A stretch of 64,000 nucleotides of DNA from Bifidobacteriaceae bacterium (GCA_031270825.1 JAISXH010000059.1:1-64000), one strand, 5' to 3'; shown: positions 9,201 to 18,579, numbered from the stretch's first letter. A program made the numbers and translations. The notes: a model not told the origin generated them from the sequence alone.

Positions 9201-11446
9201 ACCGTTGCCACGTCTAGGAAGTCGCCGTACTCCAGGTCGGTCAGCGACAAGTAGGAGAACACGTCCGCGTGGTCGATTGGCTCGCCGTCCTTGTCGGTGG
9301 CGATGATTGTCAACTCGTGCTTCTGCGGTTCGTTGGCCAGGCCGATCGGCGTGCGGACCTCTTGTCCGGCGCCGTTGGTGGCGGTGACGTAGCCGCCAAC
9401 ATAGCCGGTGGCGAAGGCGGCTTGGTCAACGGTCACGTCGACGCTGGCGGCGCCTCCGGCCGGCACCACGAGGGTCAGAGCCGACAGGGTCACATGATCG
9501 GGGCTGAGCGGCTCGACGCCGTCTCCCCACTGGTCGCCCCCGTCGCCGCCCGCGGCTGGCCGGCCCTCCCCGGCCTCCTCGTCGGGGATGTTCACGGGCG
9601 GACCGAAATACCCGGACAAGGTCAGCGCCGCGGTGAGGGTGAGGGTCTCGGCGGCGGCGCCCTGATTGGCGTAGGTCAACGTCTCGGTGCGCGGGTCGGT
9701 GTCTCCATAGGGAACCGCGCCGAGGTTCAGTTGCGTGGGAGAGGTCGTCACGGTCTGGTTCAGCGCGGCCGGGATGTTGACCAGGCCGGCGCCGTGCTGG
9801 AAAACAGTCGAGTCGTCCGGCAGCGGCTTGGCCGATGCGATCAGCTTGGCCCGCAGATCGTCTGCGCCCAGCGACGAGTCGTCATCGAGGAGCAGGGCTG
9901 CCGCTCCGGCGACCAGGGGAGCCGCCATCGATGTGCCCATCCAACCTTCGGAGACGTAGCCATCCGTGCCGGCGCCGGCGCCGGTCATGGGGCCGACTTC
10001 CTCCGGGAGGATGTTGCCTTCGTCGTCATATTGGTCGGCGCCAGCCCCTGGCGCCATGATCTCTGGTTTGACCGCGCCGTCGCCACGCCTGGGCCCGGTC
10101 GAGGAGAAGTAGGCCAGATTGCCGGCCTCGCTGGTGGCGCCGACGGTCAAGGCCTTGTCCGCGACCGCAGGCGAATAGACCGTCTGCACAGCCGGGCCGG
10201 CGTTGCCGGCGGCGATCACGATCAGCGGGGGATCGTAGGGTTTGCCTTGGGCCGTGGCGACCTCATTGATGAACTGGTCGAGGAATGACGTGCCATCGCC
10301 CCAGGCCCCGCCGTATCCCAGAGACATGTTGATGATGTCCGCGCCTTGCTCGGCCGCCCATTCGACGCCCGCCATGATGCCGGAACTGGTGCCGCTGCCG
10401 AAATCATCCAAGACCCGGGCGTTGAGCAATTGCGCCCCCGGCGCCACGCCCTCATAGGTGCCGCCGGACGCCACCCCGGTGCCGGCGATCTCCGAGGCCA
10501 CGAAGGTGCCGTGGCCATCCACGTCTTCGGGGGTACCGGAGTCGGTGAAGTCCTCGGCGGCCACCACCTGTCCGGCCAGATCGGGGTGGTTGGAGTCTAT
10601 GCCGGTGTCGACCACGGCCACTTTGACTCCGGCCCCGGTCAGTCCAGTTCCCTTGGCCACGTCCGCGCCGATCGTCTCCATCCACACCGGCGTGGAGCTG
10701 GCCAGCGGCGTCACGCCGCCACTGCTGGGCTGAACCTGGATTACCCGGTCAAGCCAGACTTTCTCGACTGTCGGCCGGGCCGAGGCGCCGCCGCCGGCGT
10801 CTGGATCGGCCACGGCCTCGATCAGGCTCCAAGAGGGCGCCGGTCCCAGGTCGGTCAGCGTCGTGGCATCGCCGAATTGCGCGGGCAACGTCTCGAGGGC
10901 GCCCTTGACCTCAACGCCCAAATCCGACAGGTCGGCCTGCTGCCCGGCCTGGGCGCCTCTGGTCGGCACGGTGCTCTGCACGATCACCGGGACCGCCGAA
11001 TCGGGACCAAGTCCGTAGGAAGCCAATTCGGTGACGTCGAACAGCGCCAGGTCGAGCTGATCGCCGATCAGCTTCTGGACGTCCGAGGGGACCACGAAAG
11101 TGTGAGAGTTGGCGGTCCAGTTGGTGAAGTGGGGCTGGCTCGCATCAGCGCGCGGGCCGGCTTCGACATCCAGCACTTTGCCCTCGGGGCTCAAACGAAC
11201 CAGGTCGCCGGTGATCAGCCGCACCCGATTGGCCTTGCCGGTCGGCCCGACGGGGTCAACCAAGGCCGGCGCGGCCGCTTGAAGAGCGGCGCCGGCGCCC
11301 GGGCTGGCGCCCACACGCGCGTCGGCCGCGTTGACCGCGACCACGGCGGCTGTGACCGAGAAGGCCACAGCGGCCGCGACGGCAGCATTGCGACGCCTGA
11401 CCGGATGCGAACCGGAGTGATTGAGGGCAGTAAAGCGATGAGACAT
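6278..11446 (-). CDS. Cell-wall-anchored subtilisin-like serine protease (S8) with LPXTG signal
   Basis: Secreted protease of 1722 residues. The start at 11446 gives a signal peptide with a basic n-region and an Ala/Val-rich core (about 15-50). A prodomain-like segment (RVRLITGDLVRLS, near 75) follows, typical of actinobacterial S8 proteins. The catalytic triad is Asp near 279 (VAVVDTGID), His near 311 (DGHGTFVAS) and Ser near 505 (GTSMAAP). Beyond this are beta-rich repeats and a PA-like segment. The C-terminus has LPVTG (about residue 1684), a hydrophobic helix and a basic tail (RSRRRARAALV), which is a sortase anchoring signal. No sortase gene is in the window. A longer frame up to 11785 is open but would put 113 residues before the signal peptide, so I reject it. 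The protein probably degrades host or matrix polypeptides at the cell surface. Confidence 0.93.
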   Translation of the reverse strand: MSHRFTALNHSGSHPVRRRNAAVAAAVAFSVTAAVVAVNAADARVGASPGAGAALQAAAPALVDPVGPTGKANRVRLITGDLVRLSPEGKVLDVEAGPRADASQPHFTNWTANSHTFVVPSDVQKLIGDQLDLALFDVTELASYGLGPDSAVPVIVQSTVPTRGAQAGQQADLSDLGVEVKGALETLPAQFGDATTLTDLGPAPSWSLIEAVADPDAGGGASARPTVEKVWLDRVIQVQPSSGGVTPLASSTPVWMETIGADVAKGTGLTGAGVKVAVVDTGIDSNHPDLAGQVVAAEDFTDSGTPEDVDGHGTFVASEIAGTGVASGGTYEGVAPGAQLLNARVLDDFGSGTSSGIMAGVEWAAEQGADIINMSLGYGGAWGDGTSFLDQFINEVATAQGKPYDPPLIVIAAGNAGPAVQTVYSPAVADKALTVGATSEAGNLAYFSSTGPRRGDGAVKPEIMAPGAGADQYDDEGNILPEEVGPMTGAGAGTDGYVSEGWMGTSMAAPLVAGAAALLLDDDSSLGADDLRAKLIASAKPLPDDSTVFQHGAGLVNIPAALNQTVTTSPTQLNLGAVPYGDTDPRTETLTYANQGAAAETLTLTAALTLSGYFGPPVNIPDEEAGEGRPAAGGDGGDQWGDGVEPLSPDHVTLSALTLVVPAGGAASVDVTVDQAAFATGYVGGYVTATNGAGQEVRTPIGLANEPQKHELTIIATDKDGEPIDHADVFSYLSLTDLEYGDFLDVATVDGRATVELVAGSSYVANADSVKTNASGGTDETTAAAAVLDIQGPTTLIIDGTTGVAAKAVTNQTVQGHIQASEFVALGDLEEDGFEFFQWFGTSARVTALAQSNIYLVPFEGEAEQNEVYVSAPLSQPLVEASLEACGTEPVPIADATGRAPLGHSAFTLAHAPDGTIPAGGNAGQALLTHLDDPDYSQETILGIIDLIDAVERAGYGALIIESNLANIAVDAGETAPYLVDPDVRPLAIPVLVTNVAGGEALAGAVGQPLYLLNRGTPQDAYLAGQTFDPSAEAFTLDVDENATVDLTVQHRAMGASGVYQDDFVSELASGTFSARAGSSYVAHLTPGLWTPDIYLFDGPGGTMINNFWLPEREYSDGQEAVLTVGSQVHSAGFETNYFYGVLRAENELVSAVPLFVDGQGQGEWMRNFPGFPEYGAFDLTLTDLTTGDVVFSNANDPEIYEFSVTGLDPAAHTYRLDQVTTSNTDEWAWSTDVTSSWQWVSAEPTEPDDEGELISDEPLRQAWYELPGLDAYNSGAPSQLIVVHASQLAGSQPIPLETVTLEASTDDGATWTPVELTLTDQAPEGSIGALEGETLYAGQIEAAAGQVVSLRSRVAGGSSAFDQTVLGAYPVTDSPQDYLEPASWNSCGIDSPLPLQLSTQVVRPFQAKGQSPDDTVTLSLAEEGAEWRADANGAPANVKVEGTFYGGSKSAFAAQDQAPANAAVLGTASVDVTLPTSGDTPVTVNAAAGFTVPTSQYGTWVWRVDPDSQSAPVRPLIPAGVADKFGQRSQTVVTQMGLTIHSALASGAQARTSGQTRQLCDVVWLEHGSAGDLWLDRQDGGPVQVLVDGGLYKASSTGEAVRSVDDASVVKQFELTFTATGRDHAQTVCHAVPTGKAATYSFQYRIGLNRQGAADAQYLSQGATTDLWRPEATVVIRASGGKLPVTGSNDLAPIAILSLLLTAAGAGLFTRSRRRARAALV

Positions 11447-11837
11447 CTGTTGCACCAAATCTTTGTCGGGGTAACCTGGCTCCAGCCAACCTATCGGACC
11501 GCTCCGACAGCGACTCGAAGCTATCGGCTTCGCCTTGTCGAACGGGCTTTCAAGGAACGGTCCCGGAGGTCTCAAGAGTCCACGGCCGTTGTCCAGGTCA
11601 CGTTGATGTTGGCCCGAGCATAGCACCCGGTCGAACGGCGATCCTGCACCGTAAGGCGGACTCGCGCGGACAAGAACTGGAAGTGTGGACCACAGCTGTG
11701 CCGGCCATCCCCGGGGCCACGCCGCCGGCGGAAATCTGCCCCTACCATGCCAACTCAGCCGGAGCCCGGCTATTGACCAGACCAAGCCCCCATTCTAGGG
11801 CGGCGAACAAACCAATCGCCGCCGCCGACCGCGACGC
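11447..11837. other. Spacer upstream of the protease gene
   Basis: No gene seen. It holds the terminator hairpin after serB (11799-11823) and should contain the minus-strand protease promoter. A possible -10 TATGCT reads on the minus strand at 11618-11623, but it has no convincing -35. Confidence 0.5.
11799..11823 (-). terminator. Hairpin after serB
   Basis: Perfect 8-bp stem GGCGGCGA/TCGCCGCC with a 9-nt loop, 15 bp beyond the serB stop. There is no T-tract, as is common in high-GC actinobacteria. Confidence 0.5.
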
Positions 11838-12482
11838 TCAGGCGGACGCGGCAGCGGCCAGGAGCGGCAGGGCCTTGGCCAGAGAGCCGTCGATGGCGTG
11901 GTCGGCCGCCGCCACCACGGCCGGTTTCCCGCCAAAAGCGATCGACAAGCCCGCCGCCGCCATCATGTCCAAATCGTTGGCGCCGTCCCCGATCGCGACG
12001 GTGCGTTCCAGGGGCACGCCCAAGACCCCTGCCCACTCCCTCAAAGCGGTCTCCTTGGCCGCTCGGTCCACAACCGGACCGACAACGCGGCCGGTCAAAA
12101 CGGCATCGGACACCTCTAGCGTGTTGGCGCGGTAGAAATCCAAACCCAAGTCGGCCGCCAGTGGCGCGACCATTTGGACAAAGCCACCCGAAACCGCCGC
12201 CACCGCCCAGCCCTGGGCGTGCGCGGCGGCCACCAGTTCGCGTGCGCCCGGAGTCAAACGAACCATGGCTGCGGCCTCTTGGAGCCCGGCCTGCGGCAGA
12301 CCGCGCAAACAGGCCACCCGTTCATGCAGCGAAGCTGCGAAATCGAGTTCGCCAGCCATCGCCCGGGCCGTCACCGCCGCCACCTGCGGGCCGCGTCCGG
12401 CCAGGTCGGCCAGCAGATCGATGCCCTCGGTGCTGGTCAGCGTCGAATCGACGTCCATCACCAGCAGGTGGGTGGGGCTCAT
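11838..12482 (-). CDS. serB: Phosphoserine phosphatase
   Basis: HAD-family phosphatase that converts L-phosphoserine to L-serine, the last step of serine biosynthesis. The protein is 214 residues. Motif I is MDVDSTLT at about 9-16 (nucleophile Asp first, acid Asp third). The serine-recognising motif II is in VSGGF near 100. Motif IV is [10 protein letters not shown] near 165-174. It has no ACT domains, unlike the longer mycobacterial SerB2. Its ATG overlaps the glgC stop by 4 bases, so the two genes are almost certainly cotranslated, an unusual metabolic pairing. A hairpin terminator follows. Confidence 0.92.
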   Translation of the reverse strand: MSPTHLLVMDVDSTLTSTEGIDLLADLAGRGPQVAAVTARAMAGELDFAASLHERVACLRGLPQAGLQEAAAMVRLTPGARELVAAAHAQGWAVAAVSGGFVQMVAPLAADLGLDFYRANTLEVSDAVLTGRVVGPVVDRAAKETALREWAGVLGVPLERTVAIGDGANDLDMMAAAGLSIAFGGKPAVVAAADHAIDGSLAKALPLLAAAASA

Positions 12483-13720
12483 GGCTCGACGTGCGCGCCC
12501 TTGGGGACCACGGTGACCCCGCCGTCGGTGACGGTGTAGCCGCGGGCGCGGTCCAACTCGTGGTCCACGCCGACCGTCGCTTCGGGCGCCACGGTCACCG
12601 ACTTGTCGATGATCGCGCGGTCGACGCGAGCTTTGCGGCCGATCTCGACATCATGCAGGATCACCGAGTCGGTCACTTCGGCCCAAGAATGCAGGTGCGC
12701 GCCGGGCGAGACCACCGAGCCGGAAATCGAGGCGCCGGAGACGATCACCCCCGGCGAGACCAGCGACTTGACCGCGTGCCCGATCCGCCCCGGCTCCGCA
12801 TGGGTGAACTTAGCCGGCGGCTGGCCGGTGTTGCCGCTGATCAGCGGCCACCTCCAGTTGTACAGGTTGAACACCGGCACCGTCGAAATGAGGTCGCGGT
12901 GAGCCTCGTAGTAGACGTCGAGGGTGCCCACGTCGCGCCAGTAGGCGCGGTCGCGGTCGGTGGAGCCAGGGACCTGGTTGAACTTGAAATCGTAGAAGCC
13001 GGCCGCGCCGCGGGCCACGAAGGCGGGCACTATGTCGCCGCCCATGTCATGGCGGGAGGCGACCTTGGTGGCGTCGGTCAGGACCGCGTCGATCAGGGCG
13101 TCGGCGTCGAAGACGTAGTTGCCCATGGAGGCCAAGACCGAGCCGGGATCGTCCGGCAGGCCCTGGGCGTCGGTGGGCTTTTCGCGGAACTCTTTGATGA
13201 AGCCCTCTTGTTGTGGGTCGATCTCCAAGATGCCGAACTGATCCGCCAGACCGATCGGTTGTCGGATGCCGGCCACGGTCAATTCGGCGCCCGACTCGAT
13301 GTGTTGGTCGACCATCTGCGAGAAGTCCATGCGGTAGACGTGGTCGGCGCCGACAACGACCACGATGTCCGGCTTCTCGTCATCCAAGAGGTTAAGCGAC
13401 TGGTAGATGGCGTCGGCCGAGCCGAGGAACCAGTTCTTGCCTTTGCGCTGCTGGGCGGGAACTGGCGCGACGTACTGGTGTAGCAGGGAGGACAGGTTCC
13501 AAGTCGAGGCGATGTGGCGGTCCAAGGAGTGCGACTTGTACTGCGTCAGCACCACGATCTGGTGGTAACCGGAGTTGACCAGGTTGGACAGCGGGAAGTC
13601 GATCAGGCGGTAGATGCCTCCAAAGGGGACGGCCGGTTTGGCCCGGTCACGGGTCAAGGGCATCAGCCGCTTGCCTTCTCCGCCCGCCAGAACGATCGCC
13701 AGAACCCGGGGTATAGCCAT
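12479..13720 (-). CDS. glgC: Glucose-1-phosphate adenylyltransferase
   Basis: Makes ADP-glucose from glucose-1-phosphate and ATP, the committed step of glycogen synthesis. The protein is 413 residues. The nucleotidyltransferase signature [13 protein letters not shown] is at about 11-23 and is followed by KPAVPFGG and [10 protein letters not shown]. The conserved GTADAIYQ element appears as GSADAIYQ near 105. [10 protein letters not shown] carries the metal-binding Asp. A left-handed beta-helix of hexapeptide repeats forms the last 120 residues or so. The start ATG 13720 has TACCCT 7 nt upstream on the minus strand and no ribosome binding site. It is cotranscribed with serB. Confidence 0.95.
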   Translation of the reverse strand: MAIPRVLAIVLAGGEGKRLMPLTRDRAKPAVPFGGIYRLIDFPLSNLVNSGYHQIVVLTQYKSHSLDRHIASTWNLSSLLHQYVAPVPAQQRKGKNWFLGSADAIYQSLNLLDDEKPDIVVVVGADHVYRMDFSQMVDQHIESGAELTVAGIRQPIGLADQFGILEIDPQQEGFIKEFREKPTDAQGLPDDPGSVLASMGNYVFDADALIDAVLTDATKVASRHDMGGDIVPAFVARGAAGFYDFKFNQVPGSTDRDRAYWRDVGTLDVYYEAHRDLISTVPVFNLYNWRWPLISGNTGQPPAKFTHAEPGRIGHAVKSLVSPGVIVSGASISGSVVSPGAHLHSWAEVTDSVILHDVEIGRKARVDRAIIDKSVTVAPEATVGVDHELDRARGYTVTDGGVTVVPKGAHVEP

Positions 13721-13726
13721 GCCTAG

Positions 13727-13732
13727 GAGGGT
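13727..13732 (-). promoter_or_regulatory. TACCCT -10 element, leaderless glgC start
   Basis: Read on the minus strand, TACCCT is followed after 7 nt by ATG 13720. No Shine-Dalgarno sequence is present. Confidence 0.4.
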
Positions 13733-13785
13733 ACCCCCTTAGGCGTGGGCTCGCGGCAGCCGCCGGTGTTTTGCCCGATGCCGTG

Positions 13786-13824
13786 CCCCGCCCGCCGTCG
13801 TCCGCCTTGGCTTGGCGGGCGGGG
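13786..13824 (-). terminator. Long GC-rich hairpin between the vWA gene and glgC
   Basis: Perfect 11-bp stem: CCCCGCCCGCC at 13786-13796 pairs with 13814-13824, with a 17-nt loop. It lies 27 bp beyond the stop of the minus-strand vWA gene and before the glgC promoter, so it most likely ends the vWA transcript. There is no T-tract on the minus strand. Confidence 0.6.
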
Positions 13825-13850
13825 CTTTAGCCGGATTCCCGGTCAGTGCG

Positions 13851-15389
13851 TCAGATCGAGTCGGCGTAGAGGTCGACCAGCTCCAGGAACTCGGCTCGCA
13901 GCCCGTAAGGGTCTTCTCCCAGAGCACCCCCGGCCAGGCTCTTGACCTGTTCCAGGGTCGCCTCGCCCTTATGCTGCGAGTCGCGCAGGATCAGCCCGAA
14001 CTCGGCGACGGCCGCGGCCCAGCGCCAGTCGTCGTCATCGGCCACGTCGGGAGCGTCTATGGGGGCCGGGAAATCGTCCTGTTTCGACTCGGTCCCGTCC
14101 GGGTCCTTGTACCGGGTCGACACGGTCATCCAGGTTCCCGGCTCAACTGTGGCCGGCTGTTCGGCATCCTCTTGCTCGGCCGGGCTGGGGACCAATTCAT
14201 AGAGCGCGGTGACAGTCGCGCCGGCTCCGACGTCGCCGGCGTCCACTAAGTCGTCTTCGAAGTCCTCGTTCGCGAGCACGCGGTTCTCGTATCCGATCAA
14301 CCTATATTGCGCCACTTCTGCGGGATTGAATTCCACCTGCAGTTTCAGGTCTTTCGCGACCGTGAACATGGTCGAGTCGAATTGGTCCGCTAGCGCGCGC
14401 CGCGCCTCTTTGAGGTTGTCGATATAGAAGTAGTTGCCATTGCCGTTGTCGGCTATCGCCTCCATCAAAGCGTCGTGGCTGTGGATGCCGAATCCGAACA
14501 CTGAAATGAAGACGCCGTCCCCGCGTGCTTCGGTGATCTGGTTGGTCAGTTCTTCGACGCTTGAGGGGCCGACGTTGAAGTCGCCGTCGGTGGCCAGCAG
14601 AATACGGTTGTTGCCGCCTTCGATGAAGTGTTCCGCGGCCAGGTCATAAGCTTCGGCCAGGGCATCCGCGCCAGCGGTGGACCCGTCGGCCGTGAGCGAC
14701 TCGAGGGCGTCGATGACTTGGTCGGCCTTGTCGCCCGTGACGCCCTCTAGCAAGGTCTCGTGGCCGCCAGCATAAGTGATGACGGAGATCCGGTCGCGCT
14801 CGCCCAGCTGTTCGGCGAGCAGCTTGAAGGATTCGACCAGCAGGGGAAGCTTGTCCTCGTGGCTCATAGAGCCGGAGGTGTCGAGCAACAACACAACGTT
14901 GTTGCCCTCGGTGGCGGGCCGGGCCTCTTTGGCCTTGACGCCGATCTGGGCCAGCTGGTGGGAGGGATTCCACGGGGCCGCGGCCACCTTCACCTCGACG
15001 TTGAAGGGGCGCTCTGCGTCCGCGTCAGGGGCCTGATAGCCGTAGTCGAAATAGTTCAGCATCTCCTCAATGCGGATTGCTTCTTGCATGCCGGCATAGA
15101 ACTGGCCGCTGTTGAGGAGGTACCGCAACATGGAGTAGGAGGCGGTGTCGACATCCGAGGAGAAGGTGCTGATTGGCTGGACGGCGACATCCACCCAGTC
15201 GTTCTCAGCCACAGCTTCGCTTGTCACCGGATCCTGGTCGGCGCCAGCCGAGCCATCGTTCGCCGCCATGGCTCCGCTGTCGCCGAGCGAGGCCAGCCCG
15301 GTGTCATCGGAACTCGCGCATCCCCCGATCAGCGCGGCGACCGAAAGGCCGGCTATGGCGGCAAGTCTGAAACGTCTCGAATTATTCAT
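13851..15389 (-). CDS. von Willebrand factor A lipoprotein (YfbK-like)
   Basis: Exported lipoprotein of 512 residues. A signal peptide ends in the lipobox LIGGC with Cys24 as the lipidation site, followed by a disordered Ser/Asp/Gly segment. The N-terminal domain (MLNYFDYGY near 105) is the segment that precedes the VWA domain in YfbK-type proteins. The VWA domain has a complete MIDAS start, DTSGSMS, near 168-174, and the later ATDGDFNVG element. The C-terminal domain matches the YfbK extension (DUF3520-like). Function is unknown; VWA domains usually bind protein ligands through a metal ion. The start ATG 15389 has GGAGG 9 nt upstream. The gene is monocistronic, with a hairpin behind it. Confidence 0.85.
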   Translation of the reverse strand: MNNSRRFRLAAIAGLSVAALIGGCASSDDTGLASLGDSGAMAANDGSAGADQDPVTSEAVAENDWVDVAVQPISTFSSDVDTASYSMLRYLLNSGQFYAGMQEAIRIEEMLNYFDYGYQAPDADAERPFNVEVKVAAAPWNPSHQLAQIGVKAKEARPATEGNNVVLLLDTSGSMSHEDKLPLLVESFKLLAEQLGERDRISVITYAGGHETLLEGVTGDKADQVIDALESLTADGSTAGADALAEAYDLAAEHFIEGGNNRILLATDGDFNVGPSSVEELTNQITEARGDGVFISVFGFGIHSHDALMEAIADNGNGNYFYIDNLKEARRALADQFDSTMFTVAKDLKLQVEFNPAEVAQYRLIGYENRVLANEDFEDDLVDAGDVGAGATVTALYELVPSPAEQEDAEQPATVEPGTWMTVSTRYKDPDGTESKQDDFPAPIDAPDVADDDDWRWAAAVAEFGLILRDSQHKGEATLEQVKSLAGGALGEDPYGLRAEFLELVDLYADSI

Positions 15390-15765
15390 TATGGGCAGCC
15401 TCCGTTATCGGGTTGTGGTGTCATGTCATTCTCGCTACTTCTCTAAAGGAGCCGTCAAGGCCCAAGGTCTGGCGAACTAACCAGATTCCAAGACCAAAGC
15501 GGTGTTGGGGACTTCGTCCTGTTTGCTCCCCTTGGGTGTTGCCCCGCAGCTAATATCCTAACGGCGCTGGAGCCGCCTCCCCTCGAATTCGCGTCACGAT
15601 CCGGCCGCATTTGAATAACAATCGAGTGGATTTTCAATCACGATAAGATCACCGTTCTGTGATGAACTTGCGATGGCGGTGTGACGCATTCGTCGGAGCG
15701 ACCGGTCTCCTGGGAGCCAGCGGGTCAGGATGCTCTTGTCGGGGGAGCGTGGCAAGCTTGTCGGC
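15390..15765. other. Divergent promoter region between the vWA gene and holA
   Basis: No gene seen. The stretch 15600-15690 is noticeably richer in A+T than its surroundings and probably carries the promoters of both divergent genes. The vWA ribosome binding site GGAGG is at its left end. Confidence 0.5.
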
Positions 15766-16776
15766 ATGGCCGAACCGAGGCAACGATCAGGCGGGGTTCC
15801 ATGGGACAGAATCGAGCCCGACCGACTGGTGCTGATCTTGGGCCCGGAGGACCTGTTGGCGGACAGGGCCGTGCAGCGGCTCGGCCGGCTCGCGCGCGAG
15901 GAGCATCCGGACCTCGATCTGGTCACCGTCGACGCGGCTATTGCCGGCCGCGATGCCTTGGCTGGAGCGGCCAGCGGCTCGCTGTTCGCCGACTACACCG
16001 TGGTTGTGGTGGAGCGGGCGGACAAAGCTGACGCCGACTTCTTGGACGGCGCGCTGGCCTACGTCCGCGCACCCAGTCCGGATGCGATGGTGGTCTTCCG
16101 CCACGCCGGCGGGCGTTCGGCCAAGAAGCTGATCGACGCCCTGCGCGCGGCCAAAGCCGGTGAGGTTGACGCCAGCCCCATCCGCTCGGACCGAGACAAG
16201 GAGGCGTTCGTCAAAGCCGAGTTCAAACGCGGTGGCCGGGGCGTCGACGAGCGCGCCGTGAGGGCGCTGGTGGAAGCGCTGGGTTCGGACTTGCGAGAAC
16301 TGGCCTCGGCTGTGGAGCAGATGATGGCGGATTCGACCGGCCCGGTCACCGCCCAACTGGTGGAGCGCTACTACGGCGGTCGCCTGGAAACCACGTCTTT
16401 CAAAGTGGCCGATGCCGCCGTGGCCGGTCAGGTGGGTCAAGCCCTGCGCCTGGCCCGCTACGCCTTGGGAACCGGCGTCGATCCGGTCCCAATGGTGGGA
16501 GCGTTGGCGGGCAAACTGCGAGTGCTGGCGAAGGTGGGCGGCGCGCTGGCGGCCGGGCTCAATCCGGTCAAGGATCTGGGCATGAACAGTTGGCAGGTCG
16601 ACCAGGCCAGGAGGGTGTTGCGGAATTGGGACGGCGCCGGGTTGGGACGGGCCATCCTGGCTGTCGCCGAAGCGGACGCCCAGGTCAAGGGCCTGGGCGG
16701 GTCCAGCTCGAAGACGGCGCGGAACTACGCTGTCGAACGCGCCATAATCGCGGTCGCGACCGCGGCCCGGTCTTGA
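15766..16776 (+). CDS. holA: DNA polymerase III subunit delta
   Basis: Clamp-loader subunit that opens the beta sliding clamp. The protein is 336 residues from ATG 15766. Features seen are the N-terminal RLVLILGPEDLLADRAVQRL, the domain II element VERYYGGRLETTSFKVADA, and the helical C-terminal domain ending QVKGLGGSSSKTARNYAVERAI, typical of actinobacterial HolA. ATG 15730 in the same frame is an alternative start; neither start has a strong ribosome binding site. In actinobacteria holA is normally next to rpsT. Here the two are separated by about 1.8 kb holding two gene fragments. Confidence 0.88.
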   Translation: MAEPRQRSGGVPWDRIEPDRLVLILGPEDLLADRAVQRLGRLAREEHPDLDLVTVDAAIAGRDALAGAASGSLFADYTVVVVERADKADADFLDGALAYVRAPSPDAMVVFRHAGGRSAKKLIDALRAAKAGEVDASPIRSDRDKEAFVKAEFKRGGRGVDERAVRALVEALGSDLRELASAVEQMMADSTGPVTAQLVERYYGGRLETTSFKVADAAVAGQVGQALRLARYALGTGVDPVPMVGALAGKLRVLAKVGGALAAGLNPVKDLGMNSWQVDQARRVLRNWDGAGLGRAILAVAEADAQVKGLGGSSSKTARNYAVERAIIAVATAARS

Positions 16777-16823
16777 TCGGGGCCGGGACCGGGAAGGTCG
16801 AGGTTGCTTGCCTATGGTCCCTT

Positions 16824-17640
16824 TTAGCTAGCCGCAGCTTGCTCTAGGTCCTCCAATGTGACCGATCCGTCCAAGTAGGGCTTGAGGGACGCCTGCCAGT
16901 CGTCGAGCTGCTGGCGATGAGCCTCGATGTAGTCCTGGTCGTAGGCGCTCAGGATCGCCACCGCCTGGCCAACCAGGTTCGTGTCGATCTTGCATTGAAC
17001 ATCTGCGGTCGCCAGGGCGATCGCGCCGCTGTCGTCTCCTGAAGAGGCCTGCTCCATGATCGAGCTGCCGATGGCTGTGATGGGATCGGGGTAGTCGAAA
17101 CCCTTCTGAGCCATGCAGGCCGACCAGGCGGCCACGGCGGCGACATAGCGGCTGTCGGTCGCCGGGTACCCGGGTCCCCCGTCCGGCAGCCCACCGGTAT
17201 CGGTCAAGCCGACCCATCCGCCCCAGGGCGTCCCCGCTGAGACGAGTTCCTGACAGTCGGGCAAAGATTCCCCGCTGGTTGGCTGCTTCGGGACCAGAAG
17301 CCCTAGGTCAGCCGAAGGCCGGGCATAGCCGAAGGTCGGCGCGTTCTCGGGGTCGAAGAAACCCCACATCGTGTTGCGCACGATCCGATCGGCGATTAGG
17401 CCGTCCACGAAGGGCATCCATTGGGCGGGATCGGCCGCGTCCGCGAAGTCCCCGGTCCCACCGCGGTCGACCAGGCAGTCGTTGACCAGCCTCTCCTCTG
17501 TGCGGGCCACGGCCATGACTTGGTCGGCCGTGGGCAGGTAGGCGTCGATCGGGCGGCTGACTTGTTCCGGGCTGAGTACGCCGTCGGCGGGTCCGACGGC
17601 CGGTTCTGACCGTTCGACCGTCGTGGTCCTCGGCGCCGCC
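16824..17640 (-). pseudogene. 5'-truncated secreted or lipoprotein gene of unknown function
   Basis: The coherent protein runs from about 17640 to the stop at 16824, about 270 residues. It has four cysteines in short motifs (LVNDCLVD, LPDCQEL, WSACMAQKGFDYP, DVQCKIDTN). This resembles extracytoplasmic actinobacterial lipoproteins found beside MacB-type ABC transporters; that likeness is from memory. The expected signal peptide and lipobox are missing. Upstream codons up to 17759 merely read the antisense of the permease fragment. The 5' end is thus cut at the same point where the divergent permease fragment begins. I infer that a deletion removed the first part of this gene, whatever lay between, and the first part of the permease. 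Confidence 0.6.
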
Positions 17641-18345
17641 GCCGCACGACAGCTTGGCGTGTCCGGCGCCGGCGTCGACGTCTTCATCAACGGCAGCGCG
17701 TGGCGAGTTGTGGGCATACTCGGTGCCGTCGAGCGCCAACCTGAGGCGCTGTCGAGCATCCTGGCGCCACTGGGTATAGGGCAGCGCGCGTTCGGGCTCC
17801 CAGTGTCGACCGGCCCTGCTCGGATGCTAATTCAAACCCAGATCGGAGCAGCCGCACAAGTCGCCCAGGAGGTCCCGCTCGCTCTGAGGCCAGACGCGCC
17901 TGCGCTCCTGCAGGCGATTCCACCAGCGGATCCGCCCAAGATGGAGTCGGCCATCTCCTCGTCTATGGCGAGTCTGTTCATCGCTTTGGCAGGCGTGACC
18001 CTTCTGATCGGCTCCGCCTCCATCGCCAACACCACGCTGGTGGCCGTCATGCAGCGTTCCGGCGAGATCGGCCTGAGGCGGGCGGTCGGCGCCAGACCGA
18101 TCCACGTTATGACCCAATTCCTAATCGAGACTGTCCTCATGGGCTTCGTGTCTGGTCTGGTCGGGGCATCCCTTGGGGTTGCCGCCGTTGTCGCCACCGC
18201 GATGGCGCTGACATGGACTGCGGTTGTCGACCCGCGCGTGGTCATTGCGGCGCCTCTCATCGGCGCGTCCGTCGGCCTGCTGTCGGGACTGTACCCGGCC
18301 TGGAAAGCCGGCCGGGTCGACCCGTTAACGGCCTTGAGGCGCTGA
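17611..18345 (+). pseudogene. 3' fragment of a MacB/FtsX-type ABC transporter permease
   Basis: About 240 residues of the C-terminal part of a permease. The periplasmic end reads VVLGAAAARQLG...VVGIL. The FtsX domain contains the helix FIALAGVTLLIGSASIANTT, the conserved RSGEIGLRRAVGA cytoplasmic loop, two more helices, and the usual C-terminal LYPAWKAGRVDPLTAL. The normal length is about 400 residues. The first membrane helix and most of the periplasmic domain are absent, as is an ATPase partner gene. The only in-frame starts are internal GTG codons. It points away from the truncated lipoprotein gene and overlaps its false N-terminus, so it is a rearrangement remnant. Confidence 0.7.
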
Positions 18346-18555
18346 CAGCGGCTGCGTCACGCCCCTTACGCCAGCACCGACTGACCCCATTAGGGAATGT
18401 GCGTGACTACCTCTTGCCTTGGTCGGCGTGTCGCATCGGTATGGGCCTTCGGCGCCTTGGGGGTTCAGGCGCCAGTTTGGGGCTCAGGCGGGGTCTGCTG
18501 CCGGGGCTCCTTGCGCATCCTCGGCCTGCGGGTGGCCTTGGCGGCGTCCCGCTCG

Positions 18556-18579
18556 GCCGAACAGATCGATCTGTCCGGC
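18556..18579 (-). terminator. Hairpin after rpsT
   Basis: GCCGAACAGAT pairs with ATCTGTCCGGC (10 of 11 pairs, one A-C mismatch) around a CG centre. It lies 4 bp beyond the rpsT stop on the minus strand. Confidence 0.45.

Noticed and set aside
11447..11785. 113 extra N-terminal residues of the subtilase
   Set aside because: The added residues have no family resemblance and would place the signal peptide internally; ATG 11446 directly precedes the signal peptide.
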